Shown here piece after piece: positions 11,101-23,797 of a stretch of 64,000 nucleotides of DNA. Below the pieces are notes generated by a model that had not been told where the DNA came from, ran no database searches, and was given only the letters and a program-made list of their open reading frames with translations. Every line of letters starts with the position of its first letter. Within the stretch, counting starts at the first letter, position 1. The position numbers were made by a program, and so were the translations under genes. The DNA lies in NCBI GenBank assembly GCA_023313575.1, contig JAJTTP010000019.1:496001-560000 (forward strand), written 5' to 3'. This DNA is from Eutypella sp. D-1. Taxonomy: Eukaryota > Ascomycota > Sordariomycetes > Xylariales > Diatrypaceae.

Positions 11101-13114
11101 ACGACAAGTCGATGGGCCAGTAATAATTAGAATGACTCATTGTGTCCTGTCATCCCATCGACAGGAATTGACTATATCTAATGCATGCAGCATCAATATG
11201 GGCGTGATAGTTATTATTAGTATTCGTATATAGACGACACCTAGAGAGAGAGCCTGGAAGATACTCCGCATAAGAGATCCCGTATGGATAATAAAGCCAG
11301 GGGTTAGATGCAATGTTGTGAAAAACCAATACATGCTATTTCATTCTTTCATTCCACTTTACTATGTCCTATTAACCTTACACTTCCAGTCTTATGCCAC
11401 TAGCATTTCTCTTCCCCTGACCTAACTTGAATCAAACTCCTAAGCAAAGGATAAGCTACCAACATTGAGTAATACCTACACGCTGACAGAGTCTATGAAA
11501 GAATGGTGTGTATATACTTATAATATGCCTTCGTTATATGTACGCCTTCGCTATTTCTTTACCAACATGGGCTATAACGGTTCGAATACTGGGGTCGCGA
11601 TACGGTGCTGTATGCATCGGCACACATACAGACCATACCACGTAGACCAAACCTGCTGTCTATACAATCTTACATTCCCGCTGTCTAGTGAGTTTGGATG
11701 GCATTATACGTATTCTTTTAGCCGAGCTTACGACCGGCAGAAAAGAATAAGACGTAGGTATAATAAGTTAGCGTTTAAACTTTTCATCAATCCTCATTAC
11801 GACCCCGCCTTGTAGCCTACAGATAAAACATAACGAATACAGTTGTCGTATGATCCTAAAGATAATTGAAATATTCAGCTGCAAGTCATATGCCTATTAT
11901 TTCTAACTGCTTTCATCGTCCTGGCCTAAGAACTGATCATCACTTTGACTGCGCACGTAGTTCACCTATGAGCCTTGAGTGGGTCAGGGGTTAGGGGTGA
12001 TGAGCATCAGGTGAGTGTCCTGGTGCCGTTCATAGGTCGTGGGGACTAGACTGCATACAGCTGTCAACATTGTGGTAGAAAATGTTCCACTCCATGATGT
12101 AATACTGCAAATCATCGTAATTAATATCTCCCCTTCCTTTCCCCCGCGTTAGGAATACTTACTTGTGCGAATATCTGGGGTTTTCAGTCTAAATGTAGTT
12201 TACGGGCATGTTGAATAATACTAGAAACCCAACTGCTATTAGCTATAATGCCTTTTTTTGGCGCGACATCTCTGTATATCCCTGCCAGGGGCGTTTTACA
12301 TTATTGAAGGCAACAAAACCTTCCACCTACCCCTGCTCTAGATATAATTATAAAGCTAGCATCGACTACAACTGTAGGGTCTACGTTTGTAGCATTGCGC
12401 GCCTGAGAGCAATCTGGAATCCCCCGAATATTGTGCAGGATTGTTCTTTTTTCTATATTATCTTCGCCTCGAATGACTTTTTATAAATGATCCATATATA
12501 TAACCACAACCTCTCAGCGGCGGAAAAGCAGAGGCTGATACTACAGGTGGGATATCAGACAACTTCCTATTTGCAGTACTGTGAGCTACCACGCAACTGG
12601 GTTTGGGGATTACATGCATTTGCTTGCCTACCTTTGAATCAGCGTTCTTGAGATATGTAACTGACCTGATTACTCTCATGAAAAGCTGGTATGCATCGGC
12701 AAAGGCGAGTACGCGCAGTTGTGTACGGCACCATAGTTGATAAGAAGCTTTTAGAGTATCGCTCGCGACCCGATATGAGAAGCTGGATGGGCATAGATAT
12801 ATGGTAAGGCGGTTCTTTCATCAACCCAACATGATCACGGACATGTTGGGTACCTTGCATCACGCTGCAGCCACTACGTAGCCGCCATGATGCCGTCAAC
12901 CCGTCTAACTGTCATGTTATACGTAACACTCTGGCCAGTCAGTGGTGCATGATCGACAGCGCTTTATGCACCCGTTCAAAGATAGTATATCAGGAGATCT
13001 AACCATACATGTCGTCATCAGCGTATGCGCCATCACCCAACCATAGACCGCCTACCTTAGCCTATGCAGCTGGCAGCCAAGCAACTAAACTACGTGCGTA
13101 GCGACGTAGCTCTG
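11101..13114. other. gene-poor stretch, nothing recognised
   Basis: Short frames only (for example 11465..11815 and 12208..12486 on the plus strand, Tyr/Cys-rich translations with no motif I know). No RNA gene seen. Confidence 0.35.
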
Positions 13115-13178
13115 TACATACCTACCTAGGTACCTAGGTAGTCAACTACCTTAGGTAGGTACTTAGGTACATAAGTAG
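13115..13178. repeat. cluster of TACCTAGGTA-type palindromic motifs
   Basis: Overlapping copies and near copies of the palindrome TACCTAGGTA and its half TAGGTA/TACCTA fill about 60 bases. The same motif recurs singly elsewhere in the window (about 26447, 46780, 49345, 49730). It is a dense version of a motif scattered through this genome's intergenic DNA; its role is unknown. Confidence 0.6.
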
Positions 13179-13582
13179 TGCCTTTAGCGTTGTGGTCCGC
13201 GCCCTGAAAGAGGAAGCCGGTCGGGCGATCGCCGAACACGCCGTGTTACCCAATGAGCCGCCCGCGCCAGCCCGCTCGCTCGGAGCCACAAGACCGGCCG
13301 TGGCTTGAGCCAATGAGGGGCACCCGCCCTTCTCCCGTCGAAGGGTGATCCCGTCTTGTTCTGGAACTGCACCACCACACTTCCCGGGGGTCCTTACAAC
13401 CTCACTTTTCTGCTGTGGCCCAGTGTGGCGAGGATGCGCCATGATCGCCATGGAAGAAGGCATAAGGTGTAGGTAGAGGAATACATGCGCGGCATGTACC
13501 TTGCAAATATCGCCAAATCATGCTCGTTCTCTCGATGTACAGTCCCTTCGTGCCATGTACCGACGCTGTACTACCTGTAAAA

Positions 13583-13608
13583 GGCAATGCTCGTCGACGA
13601 GCATTGCC
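13583..13608. repeat. 26-bp perfect palindrome
   Basis: GGCAATGCTCGTC is followed at once by its exact reverse complement, centred on GTCGAC, with no spacer. As DNA it is a two-fold site; as RNA it would be a hairpin with no loop. No gene is adjacent. Confidence 0.95.
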
Positions 13609-16600
13609 ACAATTACTTGTAGCCACATTCATGGCAGTAGTAGAGCCCTGCAGATAGGGGATCCTGGTTGCTAGCAAGCTAGGAAATAGGACTAAACTCT
13701 AATATACTTCTAGACGACTGTGGCGAGGGTGAATGATTGCCGAATAGGGAAATTTTACTAGCTCACCCCGGCCCGCTATTGGCTGGATCACTCGTCTGGT
13801 TGAGCGCCTTGAAGTCCCGTTGACTTGTGGCTTACGCGCCTTCCCTGCGCCGTCTGGCACTGGGCCGCCAACCCTTTCTACACAACTCGGGAGGGTGTGG
13901 TGGCGAACAGGTAGGGGTTCTTGAACGGTTCGATTTATGTTGTATCTCTGCATCTATCGTACTTATACCAAAATAAAATTGGTTCGGCTGGTTAAAACCA
14001 GAGGGGTTTAAGGTTCCCTAAGACGAAGCAGCAGCTCTGGGGATCCTTTAATTGTGGCTTCGACGGCACTAGCCTCGTCGCACGCAAATCGTGCCCTTCT
14101 ACCGAGGAATAAGCTTTGGAGAACATGGGATTTCGCAATCCGATCTGTTGCCTTTCCCATACTCCCCATCCCTTGGACAAGGCTACCGTGACTACCGTGT
14201 CTCAGAGAAGCAGTGCACCCCCGGGTGTACGGGCACAAAAGACGTATTTGCGTGCGTGGCAAGACCGCTCTCGACCAATCTACGCTACAGCCTACCCTAA
14301 CCCCCCCTTTTCCACAGAGTAAGGGATGTGTGGCGGTCCCCTCCACCATCATGCCGACTGCGTAGTCTCGGTAGCTCGACAGTTCAAGCACACAGATTTA
14401 ATAACCCCCTAACTAGCTACATAAGTATATGCGGCTACTATGTATGGCAGCCTTCTTCCCTCCCTCCTATCTGCGGGCAGCACTGATCTCACTGTTATTA
14501 ACCACATGATGACCCATCTCTCTCGGAGAGGGGTACTATAGAAAATTGTCGCGGCCCTCTGCGAAGTGATTGGCTCCAGCCACTTAAGCCACGCAACGCG
14601 GAAGTAACCCTTTGTACCAATCCATCCCCGCGAACGTCCACGCGGCGAGCCGCAGGTGGCGACGGTCAGGGCAGCGAACCTATCAAAGCTCGATCCTGCG
14701 GTTTCTGTCTCTAATCTATCAGGCTGCCTGGTCCCTGACGAGCTGAAAACGCAACACTTCTATCTTTCTTTTTCTCCGATACTGTCTGCATCGATCTATC
14801 ATGATCACGTGGTCCATCTATGGTGCGTGGGAGGCCTCCAAGATGAAAATGGGGACGGGAGACTGTCGTCTGGCCACCCCTTCCCTAGTCTGCCCCCCGC
14901 CTCCTCCCATTATCCCATTCCCCTATTCCCCTCTTATGCGTGCACCACAACATGGTAACATTTCTACCCACGACCGCCGCGATGGATGAACCGGGAAATC
15001 GCAGTCTACCCTGCACTATACGTGTTTTGGCCTTTTTATTCCTATCCCATTTTGGCAATATAGAATTGATTCGTAGGCGCAAGCCTGTGCATATACAAGT
15101 GTATATAGGCAAATAGGCTTTGAAACAATGATCACACAAATCGCCCGCCCTGCTCGAGGGAATGCATGCCACATTGGGCATATAGGGGCACTTCGCTTCA
15201 TTCCCTATGAATAATAATAGTTGCGAACTGATTTAGCCACGATTTTATATGCGGCGATGCACCCGCTCTCGGTGGAGGTTCGGAACGGCCGGGCGGCGTG
15301 CTCCGGCTCAATGGCGGGAATCCTCACAGCGTCGAGCCAACCCCAATGCGGGGCATGGGGCTTCACAGGCCTGTGTGAGGCCTTTCGTTTTCAGTAGCTG
15401 AAAGGGGTGTGAGGGCCCCCGGGGCATGTTCCCTGTTGATGTGGCGAGTGAACACCTTTGGTGCAAAGAATCCGCGGGGTCGAATTGGTCTAGCTGTGGC
15501 TTACCGTTTTTCCCGCCTGCTCTAATACAATTTGATACTTCGTACATGTATAGATACATAACTTCGTGGTGGATCTTGGACTCCATTTTGTGCACTAACT
15601 AGCATTGTTTCGTTTCATGCCTCACCTCTCCTAGCTTAGTTATTAGGCAGTAATTAACAACAGCCCACATCTACATATACTACGCTGATGCCACGGGCTA
15701 GCATGTCGTTGAGAAGAGCGGTGCCCTGTGATATGCAAGCAGAAATTGAGATGCATAAACCAGTGCTTCAAGTCATGTGCTGCGGTATCACCAAGCATCG
15801 TTCATTACAGAATAATCATGTGCAATAGCGTAGTGCACCTTGCTTGCAAATAGCCTTGCTGTCAAGTCAGGCAGACATCATTTGCTACTACGGAAAGGCC
15901 TGGGGATCTGAATAACATATGCTATTAAACCTTCTACTTTATGTCTTGCCTATGTAATATTACAGACGGCAAAAGAGTAGAATAGTCTGGCCAGGTGGGT
16001 GTGGGATATATCTCTGCCAGCTGGTCGTTTTATTGCCGCACCCCCTATCAATGGATCGATCTACCTACCATAATGACCTATCGCAAGCGTACAATCTATA
16101 TAAACATATGGCTGTGGGCGGGACTCTCGATTCTCCCACATACAATCGATCACCAATATTTGGTTATATACAGAGATCATAGACCAGAGAACACAGGCGC
16201 CAAATGGAAGTCCAGTCGCCATTGACCCCTATTCCCTGGGGCCTTTCTAGCTCTATCTCGCAACCTCGACTTGGTTGGTCGCAGCTATGTGATTTCGGCC
16301 ACATGGCCAAACACCTTACCAACTAACAAGTCTTAAACGCCTGTACGTGGCTGGAACGAAACGTTCCGTACGTAGTAGGGTCAGCCCGTCAACGTGAACT
16401 CCAGAGGTTAGGCTCTGAACAATGCCCGGCGGTTGATTCGTCCACGTAGTTAGTTTCTGTGTCGGTTCTGGCAAGATGGTCAACTAGAGCTCGGGAAACC
16501 AGGGCTGGCCCGCTGAAGCTCGCCTCTGCTCTAAGTATCTAGTGAAGTGATGCTACACACCATCCTCTTAAAAGGCCGACGAGAAATTCGCCAGCTTGGC

Positions 16601-19600
16601 GTGCCCATCCGTACACACACCCTGAGTTAGGCGCCGGCAGGGCCGGGAATTGCCCACGCGATTCTCAAGAATCCCGTCGGGACGGTTGTGAAGATAGCAT
16701 TTCGGTTGTTTTAGGCTCGCCCTAGCTAGCACATGTAATAAATATGCCAGCAACAGCATAAGTGGGGAAGCGTGCCGAGTGTCGCGCGCGAGACTAATTA
16801 TTAAAAAAAATGAAAGAGGGGGTTGCTGCTTTCCACCAATATAGCCCACGATGTCACTCTCTAAAGAATTGCACTCTCGCCTGGAACATCAACTTACGTA
16901 GGCAACGCTGCCCAAATCACAATGTACCAGGGTGACCTCGATCCCGATCCGATCCCCGCGAGCACATATCGCTTCTAGGCTGATGACTTCGCCGGCTACA
17001 TGGGTGGTTTGCGTACCTGGAGCTAGATCCTGTAACGGGACCCGAAATTGTCTCATAAGGTCGCGTGCGAGCTGAAGTATTCAGGACTTCCCAACGAGGT
17101 GTCACATGATCACCACGACGTTGCCTAGGAGCGACTTGAACTTCTACTCTAGAGGTGAGTGAGTGAGTGAGCCAGGCGGCGAAGAAGATCGGATGGATCT
17201 GTCCGGTAGAAGCGCCCGCCGGGAATCCGAACCCATTCGACCGAACCGGATGGGCATGAGCTCGTCTCCCTTGAAACTTACTATACAGCGTGTGCATGGT
17301 AGCAATAATGTGTGCGGCGACACGACTGGTTGGGATTATCCTCGGCCAGAAGGAGAGAATGTAAAAAAAAGGAAATGAAGAGGCGGCAATATCCTTCCCG
17401 GCCCCTTCACCGCATAGCTGGACGGCGTAAAAAAGTATCAGCCTGTACATAGGTGTTGAGGGAGGCAACTCCCCGCGTGGCGGACTCCTCCGGTAGTAAG
17501 AAGTGGTAATTATACCTCGATGACAACGCATCGGGAACACCATACCCGCCCTTTTTTTCGCGGCGCGGTTGGTCATTTAGGGCTGTTCGGCCGAGATTGT
17601 CCATTGGGACGAAGAAATGTCGGGTAATGGGGCGAGACCCCCCACTCCCCGGCATAAGACCCCCTGGTCTTGAAACGCGGGAACGGTTCTAGTCAGCATC
17701 GCGCAGCGCAGAGCGACGTGTCACCCGCGAGGTGATCCCAACTTTTAGTTATGCCCAAATGTAGGTGAAGAGACGGTAAAGGTAAAGCCAGCTAGGGGAC
17801 GGCCGTTGAATGTATGACATGCTATTAGCAAGCGATGCGCGGTAACTGTTTTCCCGGTGGAAGCTTAATGACATGGGGGTTGTATTGTGGCATGGCAATG
17901 ATTGAACTTGTCAGCGCAACCCGCCCAGCTGATTCGTCTGAAGTGATTACCGTCCCAGCCACTCACATGTTGGCTTATTACTACTCGCAACGTGGAAGCA
18001 ATAATAACTGACAGCCACGCGGGAGAACTTTTGTTTCGTTTCATCGTCGCCTCCGGGGCACCCAGGCCCCTCCTCCCCGCCCAAGCCCGCCCATTAACAC
18101 CTTAGCCCCCCCGCCCCGATTACTCATTGGCCCACCGACACCCTTGCGCGTCGAGAAGATGCAGAGATTATCAACATTGCGATAATCTTAAAATATGGGA
18201 AGAAATGTTTGGAAAGTTTAATAGCGAAGGATCGCAAGCCCGCGGGGGTTTTGTTTCGACTCGAAGTTTTGCGGAGTTGCCCTAACTCAAGTAGGTAACT
18301 TCCTAATCGGGTCAATTTAATGGGTGAGCCCTGGCGAATCACAACCTCGATCCAGAACCGAATTTTATGGAGAACAAAGCACGGATAGGACACTCCGGGG
18401 AAGAGGAGGTTATTGACTATGCAGTGAAAACAGTGTTATTGGAGGGGCTGAGGGGTCTCTTAGTTGTTGCTGTTGTTGCTATTGTTATTACGCTTAAGCT
18501 GACTGTGCCGGGCTTGTCCGCCTTGCCGGCCCCTACCGCTCTATGGATCAATCGGCAATGAGATTCATTTGTGGGTAACATGCATATCTACATACATACA
18601 TGTATGTTTCTGTAACGATCGAGGGATATCTCACCGCCTTACGGGGATCGATTCGATAGCTCATCTGTAAGAGATCAGAGTAGAAATTGGATATAATTAT
18701 TCGGGTTGCAGTATGGAAATGCATTGTATTGAGGTTGTATTATCATTATAATTATTTGGAAAAATATGCCATATCTAGAACTCCTTATTATTAGATATTC
18801 ATAAGCTGTGATGTACTGTAATGTATGGCAGAGATTACATCGCAGGTGTAATAAGGTATGATAAGCCACAGTGGCGTGGCCCATCTGTGAATGTACCTAT
18901 ACTATGCTTCAATAAAGTGGATTACCCTAGCACAGGAGCCCCATTTTATAAGCTAGCCGATAGGGTCGCCCCGGTCTAATTGATTCGCATCAGAGATCAA
19001 CCGTTGCACTCCAGCAGAAACACAGAAGGGGGTGGAGGGGAGGTGTGATATAGAGATCCATCTTGACTCAAAGTACCCGGTTTATAAAAGGGGCTTGCTA
19101 TAGGGGAGGGGGAAGTACGCGGAGGAAGGGTGGGTGAGAGCCGACCTATGTAGTGGCATAGCGACCTTTTCTCAAGTACTTCGTACCTACCTCACATCTA
19201 CTTAGGACGAGTACGTATTATACCAGCGAATAGTATATTATATATTATGAGATTCATTATATGGGGATTGGTTATGTCGGGTACTCCTCATATAATCGCT
19301 GTATAATCAGAAACCTCAATGATGCAAACGCATTTGATTGGGTTCGGTATGTGAATGAGGTAATAACTCGACTCTCCCCCCGCTCCCCGCCCGCGCAGGC
19401 GATCGCGCTAAAGTCCCGACCGCTGTAACGGATTAATTGATTTTATTGAATTTTTCTTTCTTTCCCTGTCATGCGCCTGATTGGGAAAACCATCCATCCA
19501 CCCAAAAGAGCCCTATGTATGTAGGTAGGTAGTCTAGATCCCAGGGGTCTGCGACTCCAGACGGGTGTCACACGATCGAATGGCGATGGCGGATTGGAGG

Positions 19601-19838
19601 GGTTCCATCGACCTTTAAAGGGGGGGGGGGGGATGAATGGGGGAGATGGAAGGAGGAATTAGGGGGCCGGTAATATCGTGGCGTGTCATCATTCCCTCGA
19701 CATTGTAACCGACTCTGGACTAAAATGATTATGACTCTTCACTTATTAATTACCGACCCCGCGTTTCATCCATCATCATTATTAAGTGTTTATGCATTCA
19801 TTATCATTGAATCGCACATGACCGCATGCATGTTGTGG

Positions 19839-19868
19839 CATGGCATGGTATGGTATGGTATGGTATGA
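19839..19868 (+). repeat. pentanucleotide repeat (YATGG)n
   Basis: Six tandem units: two CATGG, then TATGG copies, the last ending TATGA. A simple-sequence tract in intergenic DNA. Confidence 0.9.
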
Positions 19869-20892
19869 TCATGCGACTGCGGTTTGACAGATAGACAGAC
19901 GGAGAGAATTGAGCATGGCATGTGATTTGTCGGCCGAGACGCGTAGGTCAGAAACACCTGTGGCTGATGCATGATTACCTATACATCGGAGGCGTGTGCT
20001 ATGTTGAAATTTCTTCAACTGGGCAAAAGACAGTTCAATACGCACGCATAGAGATGGACAGCCGATGTGGCTGTAATACATTAGCTACCTAATAAGTTAT
20101 ACAGGTGTTGTGAGCAAGTAGGTTTAACATTAGATAGGACCTGAAAGTCGAGGCCACATACATATTAAGTACAAGACACGGCGGGATTGCCTATTCCTCG
20201 AATCTGATATAAGCGTGTACGTTGGTAAGGTGAAGAAGACGAGGGTTTGTTTCGTCTCCGAAGAAGAGTAGGCAGGCAACAAAACAGCACAGCGGTTGCG
20301 GGTATCATATGTGTCCCCCTTCATCCCTTTTCTTTCCTCACTCCGAGCGCCCTTCTTGCCGTTCCTAGCTCACAAGACGTCGACCCTCCTTTCCCTCCAC
20401 TATTCAGTCTATCGGTGAATATTATGCAGAAAGAAAAAAGCACCACCGACACCGTGACCCCGACCCCAGACCGAAAATTGTTGCAATAGTGGGAATAATA
20501 GTATAAAAAGGAAAGGCTCTGCCCGCATGTGCCTTAAAAAAAAGGAACGAGGTCGAAACATTTGCTGCCCTTGATGGGAGTGGTATCTCTGTGCGTGACT
20601 TCCCGCCCCGAAACAACTAAAGAAAAGGAATAAACGCCGGGATTACAAAAAATAAGAAATGAGCCGTTCCGCGGCTCGAAGGTTGTCCGGATGGAGAAGA
20701 ATCATTAAATGGGTAGGTTAACCCGGCGGCAGGTTCTGGGGTCCATATGTCCAATAAAAAACAGAAGGCTCGTCCCATGTCTATGTCTTTCGTATAACAT
20801 CAAGGAGGTGTATGTCCATATGTGCGTATGTGGGTATGCTGTGTGCCCGTTCGTTGTCGTCAAAACTCATGCTTGTGCAAAAGACAAAGTAA

Positions 20893-23797
20893 TTAGAATC
20901 TTAGTCGTAGTTCGTAGCCCGTTGAGGTGCGGAATGCGCTGTGGGCTGACGTCCTATCGCCGCCCTCGGAGGTGTCCGGAGCGTCGACAGCCATTTCCCA
21001 CTCGCGCTTCGGCTGTGGTACGTTGCGCTCAACCTCGGAGACGTCGAGGACCATATCCTGGCCTTCTGAGAGTTCGCGAATCACGTCGTCGTCCATCTCG
21101 ACCTGAAGCCCGCTTTCCAAGACATGCACCGCGCAGACCACAGATGCAGGGTCTATTGCCCATTTGGCGCAGATTCGGGAGATAAACTCGGAGAGACTAC
21201 GTTGACCGAGGTAGACGGCTCGGTATAGCTCCCGCTTGTCAGAGCCGGATGATGGGCGCAAGATGTAGAAGCAGGCTACGGGCTTTACGGCCTTCTCGGG
21301 GGGTGGCCTGTAAGCTGGGTCTACCCCAACCGCTTCGATCCAGCCGCCGTCACCAGCTTTTGGAACTTTGGTGACATTGTCTGAGCGTCGTCGTGAAGTC
21401 GACGCATCGCCTCCGTGAGCATCAACCCATTGCGACCCTCCAACTGCACCTGAGGGCAGCGACTGTAGCGACATTGAGCTTGGTGATGGGGACATGAGTG
21501 AAGACCCGGTGACAGAGTTTCGCTCACTCCGGTTTTGCCAGGCAGAGGTGTCCCGTGCCTCCACTTTAGTCAAGTCGGCGGGCTCACCCGGTAGACTGAC
21601 GGGATGCAGGTCCGGGTCATCCAACTCATCTCCTCGGAGGTAGAGTATGCTTACTGGTCGGGTGCTGGTGAACATATCCTGAAGTGCCTGTAACTTGAAG
21701 TGTAGATCTTCCTCGATGGGTACACGGGAAGCACCTCCACTATTACCGCCGCCCCCAGAACTTGCGGACGACATCGACCACGTTCTCTTGTGCTTCTGGA
21801 CCTTACCCGGTCGTGGGTTATCCTGTGACTTCGTGTGGGATGCTAGACCTCGTTTCCTTTTGCCGAAGTCCTTTAGACCGCTTTCGGCTTGCGCGATCTG
21901 TTGCTTGATTTTATCAATCGACTTCTTAACATGAGCAACATCGTTGGACAGCTTCCGCTCCGCGCCATGATCTCTGAAGAGCTTGACCTTGCAGAAACAT
22001 ATCTCCGGCGTTGAGTCGGCCGGTGGCGACGAACCGTCTGCTGGAAGCGTGCTCGTTTTGGCGCAGAGTCGTACTGGTATGCCTTTGACACCTTTTGAAT
22101 GGCTGAAGTCGGTGGAGAGGAAGTTGAAGCGGACAGCAATGCTGCACTCTGAAGAACCGTGGATTCCTGGCGTCCACACCACAGAGAAGCCGTCGAACGA
22201 AGCACTTTCCAGCTCCACCCGAGTTCTTTTGTCATCGCCTTCTGCGGGCTGTCCAGCCTCGACATACTCGACAGCCTGCAGCTTTCCTCCACGTTGGTGT
22301 GCCTCATTGGTGCCCCGGCCCTCTTTCCATAGACTCCAACAGACCCCAGGCTTCTGACGCTGCTGGTCGTCTTCGAATGAGATTCGTACGAACGTTCGGT
22401 ATTTCGTTCCTGGAACAATAGGCGACATCGACGAAGTGTCTTTGATGGATAATGCGTATGCCTGACCCTTGTTGAGGTAAGTTACGGGTATTTCATCGGC
22501 TTGCCTGATCATTGCTGTGGGAGCATTTAATGTGGCATGGAAGCGAAATTTCTCGGCCGATGGTGGGAGAACGTTATTCATAGACATGCCAAAAGGTTGA
22601 GACTGGAACCCTAATAATGGAGGAGATTGTGAGTGGAATGTCGCATCTAGTGATCCCAGGCGCCCGTCACTGCGATCAGAGCCCAGAGGCGAACCATCGT
22701 GGTCCATCGTCTCGTAGCCGGTGTCATGATGAACGAAAGTTGAAGGTGCGAAAGCCGCTTGCGGCGGGGTTGGGTGAATGAACGGGTTGAAGGGCGGTTG
22801 GTGGAACTGTTGCGGTGGTAGGCTGTGTTGGAACTGTGTCATGTCCATCATCGCTGGCGCAGCACTGATAGCTCCCTCGCTGGTGGGAAGAGATAAGGGG
22901 GTGCCTAACCCCATTCCTATACCTAAAGTTGGCGTGTGTAAGTCGCCAGCTTGTGGATGATAGAGGGTGTTCGTTCCCCCAGGTGTAGGCGTGTAATAAC
23001 CTGATGCTTGATTCCCGAAACTGAAGTTGAAGTGAGCAGGATCAAGTAGTGAGGGAGTAAACCTCCATTGCTCGGCCGTAGCCCTTGGTGTTGGATCCTG
23101 ATCTGTGTAGACGACATGGCTTGGTCCTTGGTTTCTATCGATTTGTTAGCTATGACTTTCAGTTGTGCATGCACATATGGCTTTCAGGAGGACGGTGTTG
23201 GTGCGATCGTAAATGTGGAGGTAGGGGGTCCCGCAGTTGCAACTCTAGGCGGAAATACCCCGCGCCCACCAAGAGCGACAGACACACAGCCTCAAGGGAT
23301 AACTGCAACCGGGGCATGGAAATGGTATTTTGAGAGCGCACACTTGTTCTCCGCTGTTGGCTATAGACCCTAAAACATGAAGGGAAATTTGTGAAAGTCT
23401 AAAAAGTGTACTCAAAAATGGAGAGCGACATACGCTTGTTGAGTTGTTGGCGCACCGAGTATTGGATTCTCGGCAGCTATGGTGCCATGTACGGCCGCGC
23501 CTGAGGACGCCGCAACTGTGGCCACCTCTGGAAATTGTTGTCGGAAGTTGGCGATCAGCTCATCGCCGGGTTTATGCGCGCTTGTTCTAAAGTCGCATAC
23601 ATCGAGTTAGTGAGGTTAATTTTCCCATGGGGGTCATCACGGGAAGGTCGAGGCTGGTGTATGAACGTAAAGATATGCTAGATCGCCGAGAGAAGTTGGA
23701 GCTGGAGTTGGAGCTGGGAGATCTTCGCTGCAGTGGCTGGTGCTGCTGCGCTCGTTGTGTATGCTAGGATTATTGTCACCCACCTTTGGCGAAACAT
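20893..23797 (-). CDS. csp-2: Grainyhead/CP2-family transcription factor (csp-2-like)
   Basis: Three exons on the minus strand: 23784..23797 (14 nt, codes MFRQ plus two bases), 23434..23586, 20893..23134; 802 aa. Introns are 23587..23783 and 23135..23433, both ending after CTAAC branch-like sites; the joins give MFRQRTSAHKPGDELIANF and, later, PTTQQANQGPSHVVYTD. The N-terminal 250 residues are Pro/Gln/Gly-rich. Residues about 252-445 are the CP2/Grainyhead DNA-binding core, starting FRFHATLNAPTAMIRQ and containing QAYALSIKDT, YRTFVRISFEDD, VCWSLWKEGRGTNEAH and GVKGIPVRLCAKT. A basic GKRKRG patch follows at about 480, and the C-terminal third has the ubiquitin-like/dimerisation-type region (ELYRAVYLGQRSLSEFISRI). 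Known from Neurospora: the Grainyhead orthologue CSP-2 controls cell-wall remodelling for conidial separation. Function here is inferred by family and likely orthology. Confidence 0.92.

Larger units (their letters stand above)
13179..20892. other. gene desert with GC-rich CCAAT-bearing blocks
   Basis: No gene supported over about 7.7 kb. Between 13250 and 14650 there are GC-rich blocks with several CCAAT/ATTGG boxes (13253, 13311, 13787, 14569) that look like promoter DNA without an adjacent gene. An open frame of 219 codons at 16917..17576 (minus) has no family features and a low-complexity translation; I treat it as chance. Short repeats: GAGT units near 17156-17170 and a 13-G run at 19620-19632. 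The last few hundred bases are the 3' flank of the Grainyhead-like gene. Confidence 0.35.

Noticed and set aside
16917..17576. 219-codon minus-strand open frame
   Set aside because: Starts without good context, translation has no family features and spans GC-rich promoter-like DNA; consistent with chance.
20709..21185. 158-codon plus-strand frame
   Set aside because: Antisense shadow of the last exon of the Grainyhead-like gene.
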